Numbered from the stretch's first letter, positions 1-6,820 are shown. The stretch: DNA of 7,393 nucleotides from Candidatus Omnitrophota bacterium (GCA_028715315.1 JAQUSA010000047.1:1-7393), one strand, 5' to 3'. The notes: generated from the sequence alone by a model not told the origin. Translations and numbers: made by a program.

Positions 1-2
1 GG

Positions 3-413
3 ATGACCTTTATGTCTGAGCAGCAGAAGAAGTACAAGGATATGATGGCGGCACAGACGGGCAAGCTCGAGGAGGATATAAAGGCCCTCGAGAAAGAGGC
101 GGCGGACCTGAAGGCGAAGCGCGCCGACCCGGCCGTTACCCCCGAAGCCGCGGCTGAGCTGGACTCCCAGATAGATGAGAAGGGGGCTATGCTCGAATCG
201 GACAAGGCGCAGCTCGACCAGTTCCAGGCGAGAGGCCAACAGCAAGGCAAGGATCCGATGTCGAATTTTGACGGCGCCCTGGTCAAGCTTTGGCTTGAAA
301 ATGCCGTCTATCCGGTCATCGACGGCCTGCAATCGCTTAAGGCTGTGGGCTCAAAGACCGTATTCTCGGGAGACTCCATACAGATGGAAACTTTCTCCAA
401 AATTGTCGAATAA
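3..413 (+). CDS. Unrecognised coiled-coil protein, possibly 5'-partial
   Basis: I do not recognise this protein. The frame is open to the left edge, so the ATG at position 3 may be internal; a second ATG (residue 4, position 12) is equally possible, and no ribosome binding site can be judged. As read it has 136 residues. Residues about 5-80 are highly charged (K/E/D/A/Q) with heptad-like spacing, which suggests a long coiled coil, interrupted near residues 42-48 by a proline-containing stretch (ADPAVTP). A less charged C-terminal part (about 88-136, with LVKLWLENAVYPVIDGLQSL) looks like a small folded or amphipathic segment. There is no transmembrane helix or signal peptide in the visible part. 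It ends with TAA just before the promoter of the rimP operon, so it probably belongs to a separate upstream transcription unit that ends at the 475-508 terminator. It could be the C-terminal end of a larger protein. Confidence 0.6.
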   Translation: MTFMSEQQKKYKDMMAAQTGKLEEDIKALEKEAADLKAKRADPAVTPEAAAELDSQIDEKGAMLESDKAQLDQFQARGQQQGKDPMSNFDGALVKLWLENAVYPVIDGLQSLKAVGSKTVFSGDSIQMETFSKIVE

Positions 414-418
414 AACGC

Positions 419-447
419 TTGACAATCCCGTCTTGAAGTAGTATAAA
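419..447 (+). promoter_or_regulatory. Sigma70-type promoter for the rimP operon
   Basis: A perfect -35 box TTGACA (419-424) is followed after exactly 17 bp by TATAAA (442-447), five of six matches to the -10 consensus. Transcription would start about 7 nt downstream, near 454-455. The box begins six bases after the stop codon of the upstream gene, in the only true intergenic gap of the window, so it most likely drives rimP-nusA-infB and the genes packed behind them. A weaker alternative -10 (TACAAT, 454-459) pairs with a poorer -35 (TTGAAG, 433-438) at 15 bp spacing. Promoter function is inferred from sequence only. Confidence 0.7.
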
Positions 448-463
448 TATAAGTACAATTTAA

Positions 464-503
464 GTCCACTACACAAGGAGGAGTGGGTAAGTTCTACCTC
501 CTT
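464..503 (+). promoter_or_regulatory. Candidate leader pseudoknot or attenuator
   Basis: Two helices can be drawn on the leader RNA. Helix 1 pairs GUCCAC (464-469) with GUGGGU (483-488), four Watson-Crick and two G-U pairs. Helix 2 pairs AAGGAGG (475-481) with CCUCCUU (497-503). Because the 5' arm of helix 2 lies in the loop of helix 1, both together make an H-type pseudoknot with a 5-nt first loop, one nucleotide between helices and an 8-nt last loop. Helix 1 alone would display AAGGAGG in its loop. I do not recognise a known riboswitch class. The structure is hand-drawn and could be accidental. Confidence 0.35.
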
Positions 504-508
504 TTTTT
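475..508 (+). terminator. Intrinsic terminator in the rimP leader, with SD/anti-SD arms
   Basis: AAGGAGG (475-481) pairs perfectly with CCTCCTT (497-503). The stem can extend inward by A482-T495 and G483-C494 past one bulged base. The 3' arm runs into seven consecutive T residues (502-508), followed by a second T-run at 515-520. This is a normal Rho-independent terminator shape. It can end transcripts of the upstream gene, but it also lies only about 20 nt after the start site predicted from the 419-447 promoter, so it would terminate much of the operon's own transcription unless bypassed. A roughly 55-nt leader RNA would result. The 5' arm is a consensus Shine-Dalgarno and the 3' arm equals the anti-Shine-Dalgarno of 16S rRNA. 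Confidence 0.75.
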
Positions 509-550
509 GTTGTCTTTTTTCGGTATTTTACGCAATAACCGCAGGCAGGC

Positions 551-1015
551 ATGGAAGATAACGTAATTTTGGAAAAAATACGGGAACTTACGGCCCAGGC
601 GCTTTCAGGGGCGGGCGTTGAGCTTGTCGACCTGACCTACAGGCACGAGAGTGGCGGCATGGTCATGCGTTTTACCGTCGACAAGGGCAACGGCATCAGC
701 ATCGGCGAGTGCAGCATGCTGAGCCGCAGGATAGAAGGGGTATTGGAAGAGGCCGGCATCATCGAGAGCCATTACATGCTGGAGGTGCAGTCGCCCGGGC
801 TCGACAGGAAACTGGCGAAGACCGGCGATTTCGAGAGGGTGATCGGCAAGGAACTGGATATAGTGTTGAGCGCGCCCGTCGACGGCAAATGGGAGTATTC
901 GGCGCCGCTTAAATGGGTAGGCGAGGATAGCATTAAAATAGAACTGTCCGATGGCAATGAGGTGGTATTGCCGCGCGACGTGATCGTTAAGGCGAAGCTG
1001 CATCTTGACTTTTAG
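551..1015 (+). CDS. rimP: Ribosome maturation factor RimP
   Basis: RimP binds the free 30S subunit in the cytoplasm and helps assemble its head around S12 and S19. The 154-residue length is typical. The N-terminal alpha/beta domain (about 5-85) contains the family signature YMLEVQSPGLDR at 75-86, close to the usual YxLEVSSPGLDRPL, and a GISIGECSMLSRRI stretch matching the 'GvxldDCxxvSrxi' region. The C-terminal SH3-like beta domain covers about 88-152. The ATG at 551 is the first possible start, since an in-frame TAA lies at 536-538. Its ribosome binding site is poor (AGGCAGG-like bases 543-549), weaker than those of nusA, scpB or pheA downstream. It is the first gene of the operon, 12 nt before nusA, in the classical rimP-nusA order. 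Expression probably depends on reading through the leader terminator at 475-508. Confidence 0.95.
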   Translation: MEDNVILEKIRELTAQALSGAGVELVDLTYRHESGGMVMRFTVDKGNGISIGECSMLSRRIEGVLEEAGIIESHYMLEVQSPGLDRKLAKTGDFERVIGKELDIVLSAPVDGKWEYSAPLKWVGEDSIKIELSDGNEVVLPRDVIVKAKLHLDF

Positions 1016-1020
1016 AGGGA
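1015..1020 (+). promoter_or_regulatory. Ribosome binding site of nusA
   Basis: GAGGGA lies 7 nt before the ATG at 1028 and overlaps the last base of the rimP stop codon. It supports the chosen nusA start and translation of the two genes from one messenger. Confidence 0.65.
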
Positions 1021-1027
1021 AACAACC

Positions 1028-2212
<1,185 letters not shown>

Positions 2213-4390
2213 ATGAAAAAAACTAAAGAAGAGACGAAAAAAGAAGATGTGAAAAAGGCCAAGAGGGCCGAGCCGAAGGGCGCGGCAAAGATCGTCAAGG
2301 CGGTAAAGGCAGTTGTTAAGGCCGTCAAGGAAAAGAAGGAAACGAAGCCTAAGGTTATGGCCGAGGCCAAGGCCAAAGCCAAGGTGAAGGCTGCGCCGAA
2401 GAAGAAAGAAGTCGCTCCGAAGGCCGAGGTCAAGCCCGCTCCCGTCCATGTCGTTCCGCCCATAAAGGTTGAAGTCAAGCCGGCTCCTGAGCCGGTGAAG
2501 CCTGAGCCGGTGAAGCCCGAGGCGGTGAAACCTGAGCCGGCGAAACCGGCCGCTCCCAAGGTTGAAATCAAGCCCGCTCCTGTAGCCGTGCCTGTGCCTG
2601 AGCCGGCAAAGCCGGCCATGCCTGCGGTCAAGAAAGAGCCGGTAAAGATAGTCGCTAAATTTCCGATGATATTGAAGGACCTTGCCGCGAAGATAAACGC
2701 GAAGCCCAACGATATAATCGTAAGGCTTATGAGGCTTAAGGTCATGGCCACTATCAACCAGGCTGTTGATATCGAGGTCGCCAACCTGATCTCCGCGGAT
2801 TTCGGTTTCGAATTCGAGAAACCGCTCACGCAGGAGCAGGAGATATTAAAGGCTTTTGAGGTAGAGGACAAGACCAAGCTTGTGCCGCGCGGTCCGGTCG
2901 TGACGTTGATGGGCCATGTCGACCATGGCAAGACCTCGCTCCTGGACGCGATCAGGAAGTCCAGCCTGGCCGATAAAGAGTCCGGCGGCATAACACAGCA
3001 TATCGGAGCGTATGTAGTAAAGGTCGGGAAGGGGAACGTTACGTTCCTTGATACGCCCGGCCACGAGGCGTTTACCGCGATGAGGGCGCGCGGCGCGAAG
3101 GCGACGGACATCGTGATACTCGTCGTCGCTGCCGATGACGGCGTAATGCCCCAGACCAAAGAGGCTATTGACCACGCTCGCGCGGCCGAAGTACCGATAG
3201 TCGTCGCGCTGAATAAGATAGATAAACCTGAAGCGAACCCCGACAGGGTGAAGAAGCAATTGAACGAGATCGGGCTCATGTCCGAGGATTGGGGCGGCAA
3301 GACGGTCATGATCGGCGTATCTGCGAAGACCGGCAAGGGCATCGAGGAACTGCTCGAGATGTTATTGCTCGAGGCGGAGATGCTCGAGTTGAAGGCCGAC
3401 CCGACCGGGAATACGAAGGGCGTCGTGATCGAAGGCAAGATATCCAAAGGCGGCGGCCCCATAGCTACCGTCCTCGTACAGAAGGGGACGTTGAGGCCCG
3501 GAGATATAGTCGTCGCGGGCCTGCATTACGGCAAGGTCAGGGCGATGATCAATGACCTGGGCCACAGGCTCAACGAGGCGCCTCCTTCAAAGCCGGTCGA
3601 GATACTCGGGCTGGCGGGACTCCCGGAAGCGGGAGACATTTTCTTCACCGTCCCGGACGAGAGGACGGCGAGGGAGCTCGTAGAGAAGCGCCGGCAGGAA
3701 GCCAAGGCGGCGCAGATGCAGCCGGTCAAGAGGATAACGCTGGAAGAGCTTTCACAGCAGGTCAAGGAAGGCAAGGCCAAGGAGCTGAAGGTCATAGTCA
3801 AGGCCGACGTGCAGGGTTCGGTCGAGGCGCTTGAACAGTCGCTGAAGGGCCTCGGCACGAGCGACATAAAGCTCGACGTGATACACTCGGGCGCCGGGAG
3901 CATAAATGATTCGGATGTCATGCTCGCCGCCGCTTCGAACGCGATAATCATAGGTTTCCATGTCGAATATACCCCGGAAGGGGAAGATGCGGCCAGGTTA
4001 GAGAAGGTCGACGTCAGGCTCTACAGGATCATATATGAGGCGATAAACGACGTAAAGAACGCGATGGAAGGTATGCTTGACCCGACGATAACCGAGGTCT
4101 TTGTAGGCCGCGCCGATGTCAGGCAGGTCTTCAAGGTCACGAAGGCCGGGACGATCGCGGGATGCTTTGTCGCCAAGGGCAAGATAACCAGGAACGCCGG
4201 ATGCCGCCTCTGGAGGGACAAGGATAAAGTATACGAGGGCAAGATCGCCTCGGTCAAGCGTTTCAAGGACGACGTGAAGGAGGTCGCGGAAGGTTTTGAG
4301 TGCGGCATCGCGCTCAGCAATTTCGACGACCTTAAGGCCGGAGACGTGATAGAAGTATTCGAACTCAAGAGAACCGCAAGGAAGCTCTAA
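2213..4390 (+). CDS. infB: Translation initiation factor IF-2
   Basis: This GTPase brings fMet-tRNA to the 30S subunit and promotes 50S joining. It has 725 residues, near Bacillus IF-2 and shorter than the long E. coli form. Residues 1-145 are a disordered K/A/E/P/V-rich arm, including a (PEPVK)4 tandem at 92-111. An IF2_N domain follows (about 150-203). The GTP-binding domain has every motif: G1 GHVDHGKT (234-241), G2 GGITQHIGA (258-266), G3 DTPGHEAF (280-287), G4 NKID (334-337) and G5 SAK (370-372). The remainder matches the beta-barrel domain 2 (about 391-495), domain 3 (about 505-615, with VIHSGAGSINDSDV) and the fMet-tRNA-binding C2 barrel (about 620-720, with ECGIALSNFDDLKAGDVIE). ATG follows the nusA stop codon with no gap and has only a weak GGAAAA upstream, so translational coupling to nusA is likely. 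No internal start was examined experimentally. rbfA, a frequent downstream neighbour, is absent. Confidence 0.98.
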   Translation: MKKTKEETKKEDVKKAKRAEPKGAAKIVKAVKAVVKAVKEKKETKPKVMAEAKAKAKVKAAPKKKEVAPKAEVKPAPVHVVPPIKVEVKPAPEPVKPEPVKPEAVKPEPAKPAAPKVEIKPAPVAVPVPEPAKPAMPAVKKEPVKIVAKFPMILKDLAAKINAKPNDIIVRLMRLKVMATINQAVDIEVANLISADFGFEFEKPLTQEQEILKAFEVEDKTKLVPRGPVVTLMGHVDHGKTSLLDAIRKSSLADKESGGITQHIGAYVVKVGKGNVTFLDTPGHEAFTAMRARGAKATDIVILVVAADDGVMPQTKEAIDHARAAEVPIVVALNKIDKPEANPDRVKKQLNEIGLMSEDWGGKTVMIGVSAKTGKGIEELLEMLLLEAEMLELKADPTGNTKGVVIEGKISKGGGPIATVLVQKGTLRPGDIVVAGLHYGKVRAMINDLGHRLNEAPPSKPVEILGLAGLPEAGDIFFTVPDERTARELVEKRRQEAKAAQMQPVKRITLEELSQQVKEGKAKELKVIVKADVQGSVEALEQSLKGLGTSDIKLDVIHSGAGSINDSDVMLAAASNAIIIGFHVEYTPEGEDAARLEKVDVRLYRIIYEAINDVKNAMEGMLDPTITEVFVGRADVRQVFKVTKAGTIAGCFVAKGKITRNAGCRLWRDKDKVYEGKIASVKRFKDDVKEVAEGFECGIALSNFDDLKAGDVIEVFELKRTARKL
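2486..2545 (+). repeat. Four 15-bp tandem repeats in infB (PEPVK units)
   Basis: Units start at 2486, 2501, 2516 and 2531. The first two are identical (CCTGAGCCGGTGAAG); the third and fourth differ at three and two positions. They encode PEPVK, PEPVK, PEAVK and PEPAK in the disordered arm of IF-2. Related fragments (KVEVKPAPEP, KVEIKPAPVAV, PEPAKP) lie on both sides. Since the unit is a multiple of three, copy number could change by slippage without breaking the frame. Confidence 0.9.
4378..4384 (+). promoter_or_regulatory. Ribosome binding site of trpS within the infB end
   Basis: AAGGAAG sits in the last codons of infB, with its AAGGA core 11 nt before the trpS ATG at 4394. The spacing is a little long but the site agrees with the chosen start and leaves only 3 nt between infB and trpS. 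Confidence 0.5.
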
Positions 4391-4393
4391 AAT

Positions 4394-5374
4394 ATGAAGA
4401 AGAGGGTATTAAGCGGGATGCGCCCCACGGGCAAATTGCACCTGGGCCATCTTGCCGGCGCGCTGAAGAATTGGGCGGAGATGCAGGATAAGTACGACTG
4501 CTTCTATATGGTCGCCGATTACCACGCGCTGATGAGCGAATACGCGGACCCGTCGGCGATGAAAGAGAACATCATCGACAACACCGCGGACTTCCTCGCG
4601 TGCGGCCTCGACCCCGAAAGGTCGGTCATCTTTGTGCAGTCCGATGTGCCGGAGCACCTCGAACTGAACATGATACTTTCGGCGATAACGCCGCTTTCAT
4701 GGCTCGAACGCTGCCCCACGTATAAGGAGCAGCTCAGGGAGGTCGAGGGCAGGGACCTCACGACATACGGATTTCTCGGGTACCCGGTCCTCCAGGCGGC
4801 CGATATAATGGTATATAAGGCGGACGCGGTTCCTGTCGGAGAGGACCAACTCCCGCATCTCGAGCTGACCAGGGAGATAGCGCGCAAGTTCCATTATTTA
4901 TACAAGAAAGAGGTATTCCCGGAGCCGGAGGGGCTGTTGACGCAGACGCCGCGCCTTCTCGGGGTGGATAACAGGAAGATGTCCAAGAGCTACGGCAATG
5001 CCGTGAACCTTTCGGACTCTCCCGAAGAGGTGAAGAAGAAGATAAGGGCTATGATAACGGACCCGCAGAGGATAAAGAAGGACGATCCCGGGCATCCCGA
5101 TATCTGCAACGTATATTCGTATTACAGGTACTTCTTCCCGGAACTGGCCGGAAGCATTCCCGCGGAATGCAGGTCGGCAAAGATAGGATGTGTCGCGGAC
5201 AAGGCGAAGCTCGCGGATTGCATAGTCGAGCTGCTCAGGCCCATCCAGGAAAGAAGGAACAGGATATTAAGCGACAGGGCAGGGCTCGAGGCGGTCCTTA
5301 AAAAGGGCGCCGAGAAGGCACGCGCGGTCGCGCGCGAGACAATGGGCGAGGTCAGGAAAGCAGTCGGTATATGA
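4394..5374 (+). CDS. trpS: Tryptophan-tRNA ligase (TrpRS)
   Basis: This class I aminoacyl-tRNA synthetase activates tryptophan with ATP and charges tRNA-Trp in the cytoplasm. At 326 residues it is the normal bacterial size. The start SGMRPTGKLHLGHLAGAL contains the HIGH-type motif HLGH (16-19). The tryptophan-pocket stretch GYPVLQAADIMVY (129-141) and PVGEDQLPHLELTRE (147-161) are characteristic of TrpRS rather than TyrRS. KMSKS (195-199) is intact, followed by the C-terminal helical tRNA-binding part (about 210-326). The gene lies 3 nt after infB and its stop codon overlaps scpA by 4 nt (ATGA), so it is inside the operon. I recall trpS next to scpA-scpB in other bacteria, for example in some deltaproteobacterial genomes. 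No T-box or leader peptide precedes it, so no tryptophan-specific control is visible. Confidence 0.97.
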   Translation: MKKRVLSGMRPTGKLHLGHLAGALKNWAEMQDKYDCFYMVADYHALMSEYADPSAMKENIIDNTADFLACGLDPERSVIFVQSDVPEHLELNMILSAITPLSWLERCPTYKEQLREVEGRDLTTYGFLGYPVLQAADIMVYKADAVPVGEDQLPHLELTREIARKFHYLYKKEVFPEPEGLLTQTPRLLGVDNRKMSKSYGNAVNLSDSPEEVKKKIRAMITDPQRIKKDDPGHPDICNVYSYYRYFFPELAGSIPAECRSAKIGCVADKAKLADCIVELLRPIQERRNRILSDRAGLEAVLKKGAEKARAVARETMGEVRKAVGI

Positions 5375-6141
5375 CGTACAAGGTAAAGCTTGACGTGTTC
5401 GAAGGCCCGCTGGACCTTCTTCTGTATCTTATCAAGAAGGAAGAAGCGGACATCTTCGATATCCCGATATCGAAGATAACCGAGCAGTACCTGCACTACC
5501 TGGAATACATGGAACTGCTCGACCTGCATATCGCCGGCGAGTTCATAGTGATGGCCGCGACGCTGATGCATATAAAGTCCAGGCTGCTGCTGCCTCCGGA
5601 CGAACAGCCGCCGGAAGAGGTAGAGGAAGAGGATCCGCGCGCGGAACTCGTGCGCAGGCTCATTGAATATAAGAAGTTCAAGGAAGCGGCAGGAGAGCTC
5701 TCCGAGCTCGAACGCAGGAGATCGATGGTCTTCCCGCGCTCGGTCGACGAGACCCAGTATATAGACCAGACAGAGGGGCCGTATTTCGAGGCGTCGATAT
5801 TCGACCTCATCAACGCGTTCTCTACGATACTGAAGAGCGTATCGCGCGAGGCGTTCCTCGAGGTGGTCAAGGATGAGTTCACGGTCGAGGAGAAGGTCCA
5901 CGAGCTGTTCCATATGCTCGTGGAACAGCCGGTAATAAATTTCAAGGATATATTCAAGAAGTCGAGGAGCAAGATAGAGCTGATAGCGACGTTCCTCGCG
6001 CTGCTTGAGCTGATAAGGCTGAAGGAAGTTATGGTAAGGCAGCACAATATCTTCGGCGAGATAGAAGTAGTGCGCAACCCGAACAACATCGGCCCGAAAC
6101 TGAAGGCCGCGGTAGAAGGAACGCCAAATGGAACTGTCTGA
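5371..6141 (+). CDS. scpA: Segregation and condensation protein A (kleisin)
   Basis: ScpA is the kleisin that closes the Smc ring and, with ScpB, supports chromosome condensation and segregation. The 256 residues have the expected order. The N-terminal Smc-neck-binding part has FEGPLDLLLYLIKKE (10-24), IFDIPISKITEQYL (28-41) and AGEFIVMAATLMHIKSRLLLPP (55-76). An acidic linker follows (77-90, PPEEVEEED), then a helical middle segment, and a C-terminal winged-helix domain (about 170-235) with IELIATFLALLELIRLKEV that contacts the Smc head. The ATG shares ATGA with the trpS stop codon; only a weak AGGAAAG lies upstream, so it is probably translated by coupling. Its last 14 nt overlap scpB, the usual partner. 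No smc gene is visible. Two intragenic inverted repeats (5452-5477 and 5897-5929) are listed separately. Confidence 0.96.
   Translation: MTYKVKLDVFEGPLDLLLYLIKKEEADIFDIPISKITEQYLHYLEYMELLDLHIAGEFIVMAATLMHIKSRLLLPPDEQPPEEVEEEDPRAELVRRLIEYKKFKEAAGELSELERRRSMVFPRSVDETQYIDQTEGPYFEASIFDLINAFSTILKSVSREAFLEVVKDEFTVEEKVHELFHMLVEQPVINFKDIFKKSRSKIELIATFLALLELIRLKEVMVRQHNIFGEIEVVRNPNNIGPKLKAAVEGTPNGTV
5452..5477. repeat. 12-bp perfect inverted repeat, 2-nt spacer, inside scpA
   Basis: ATCTTCGATATC (5452-5463) is exactly the reverse complement of GATATCGAAGAT (5466-5477), separated by CC. It encodes DIFDIPISKI, a conserved part of ScpA, so protein constraint explains some of the sequence but not the complementarity of the codon choices. 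It could form an RNA hairpin with the innermost pairs open, or be a dyad-symmetric protein site. No T-run follows, so it is not an intrinsic terminator. Function unknown. Confidence 0.75.
5897..5929. repeat. Two overlapping, mutually exclusive hairpins inside scpA
   Basis: GCTGTTCCA (5904-5912) pairs with TGGAACAGC (5921-5929) over an 8-nt loop. TCCACGAG (5897-5904) pairs with CTCGTGGA (5917-5924) over a 12-nt loop. The two helices share bases and cannot form together. Both lie in the coding sequence for KVHELFHMLVEQ. This may be chance. Confidence 0.5.
6116..6120 (+). promoter_or_regulatory. Ribosome binding site of scpB within scpA
   Basis: AAGGA lies 7 nt before the ATG at 6128, inside the scpA coding region, and supports this start and the 14-nt scpA-scpB overlap. 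Confidence 0.65.
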
Positions 6142-6820
6142 GGCAAAAAAGATAATAGAGGCGCTGCTCTTCACGTCGGAGAAGCCGATAACGATCGAGC
6201 AGATGAAGGAAGTCCTGGAAGAGGTGGACGCTAAGGATATCAAGACGGCGCTTGCCGATCTGCAGACGGAATACGAGACTCTCGGCAGGAGTTTCAAGGT
6301 ATATGAGCTCGCGGGCGGGTACCAGATGGTCACGATGCCCGAGTTCGCCGATTATCTAAAAAAGTTTTACAGGGTGAAGTCGAAGGACAAGCTGACGAAA
6401 CCGGCGCTCGAGACGCTCGCGATAGTCGCGTACCGCCAGCCGATCACGAAGGCCGACATAGAGGATATACGCGGCGTCAACGTAGACGGCGTCATAAAGA
6501 CGCTCGCGGACAGGCAGCTGATAAAGATAACCGGCAGGAAGGACGCGCCGGGCAGGCCGATACTCTACGGCACCACGAAGGAATTTCTCGACAGGTTCGG
6601 GCTGAGCTCACTTAATGAGCTGCCGAAATTAGGCGAATTCACGGAATCGGATATAGATCTAAGCGAATTAAAACAGGGACTCGGAGGCCAGGAGGTACAG
6701 GATGGAACTGGAGAAGTTACGCAAGAAGATAGACCTGTTGGACAGGAAGATAATACAGCTCCTGAACAGCAGGGCGCAGCTGAGCGTCAGGATAGGCCGG
6801 CTGAAGGCGAAGGCAAATAA
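6128..6820 (+). CDS. scpB: Segregation and condensation protein B, with extended tail
   Basis: ScpB dimers bind the kleisin ScpA and stabilise the Smc-ScpAB condensin complex. Residues 1-80 form the first winged-helix domain (EAKKIIEALLFTSEKPITIEQM) and 88-160 the second, with the family signature KPALETLAIVAYRQPITKADIEDIRGV (91-117) followed by LIKITGRKDAPGRPILYGTTKEFLDRFGL (131-159). The conserved fold ends near residue 170. At 230 residues it is longer than the roughly 200 usual for the family: residues 185-230 are a G/Q/E/D-rich, apparently disordered tail without family signature. Residues 192-230 are encoded by DNA that also encodes the pheA N-terminus in another frame, so the tail composition is largely dictated by pheA. 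Synthesis is likely coupled to scpA. The alternative is that the stop codon was lost and the tail is dispensable. Confidence 0.95.
   Translation: MELSEAKKIIEALLFTSEKPITIEQMKEVLEEVDAKDIKTALADLQTEYETLGRSFKVYELAGGYQMVTMPEFADYLKKFYRVKSKDKLTKPALETLAIVAYRQPITKADIEDIRGVNVDGVIKTLADRQLIKITGRKDAPGRPILYGTTKEFLDRFGLSSLNELPKLGEFTESDIDLSELKQGLGGQEVQDGTGEVTQEDRPVGQEDNTAPEQQGAAERQDRPAEGEGK
6690..6695 (+). promoter_or_regulatory. Strong ribosome binding site of pheA inside scpB
   Basis: AGGAGG sits 6 nt before the ATG at 6702, with another GGAGG at 6683-6687. It is the best start-proximal Shine-Dalgarno in the window and fixes the pheA start well inside scpB. Confidence 0.85.
6702..6820 (+). other. Dual-coding region shared by scpB and pheA
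   Basis: These 119 nt are read in one frame as ScpB residues 192-230 plus stop and in the +1 frame as PheA residues 1-39 and part of 40. The pheA reading gives the conserved first helix of chorismate mutase, while the scpB reading gives a polar low-complexity tail. This asymmetry suggests pheA is the older frame and the ScpB tail is an overprinted extension. Confidence 0.88.

Noticed and set aside
175..441. Second frame inside the first gene
   Set aside because: Arg/Ser-rich translation typical of a shifted frame, no ribosome binding site, and it runs through the promoter region.
414..550. tRNA gene before rimP, as metY in E. coli
   Set aside because: No cloverleaf, TTCGA-type T-loop or CCA end can be drawn in the gap, which is only 137 nt and AT-rich.
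483..566. Small leader ORF starting GTG after AAGGAGG and overlapping the rimP start (27 codons)
   Set aside because: The SD-to-start spacing is only 1 nt, the codons are mostly the terminator T-tract, and there is no run of regulatory codons as in known leader peptides. It remains a remote possibility.
4391..4393. A separate promoter or terminator between infB and trpS
   Set aside because: Only 3 nt separate the genes and I found no TTGACA/TATAAT-like pair or stem with a T-run around the junction.
5321..5334. CGCGCG-GT-CGCGCG inverted repeat near the trpS end as a terminator
   Set aside because: Only 6 bp of alternating GC, no T-run after it, and it is explained by Ala/Arg codons (ARAVARE).
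5122..6333. Long antisense open frame (403 codons) opposite trpS, scpA and scpB
   Set aside because: It is a shadow of GC-rich sense codons. Its sequence is a compositionally skewed R/L/Y-rich string without motifs, and it spans three well-supported sense genes.
6640..6820. ScpB tail as a genuine functional domain
   Set aside because: Low-complexity G/Q/E/D composition, lying beyond the conserved fold and dictated by the overlapping pheA frame; no recognised motif.
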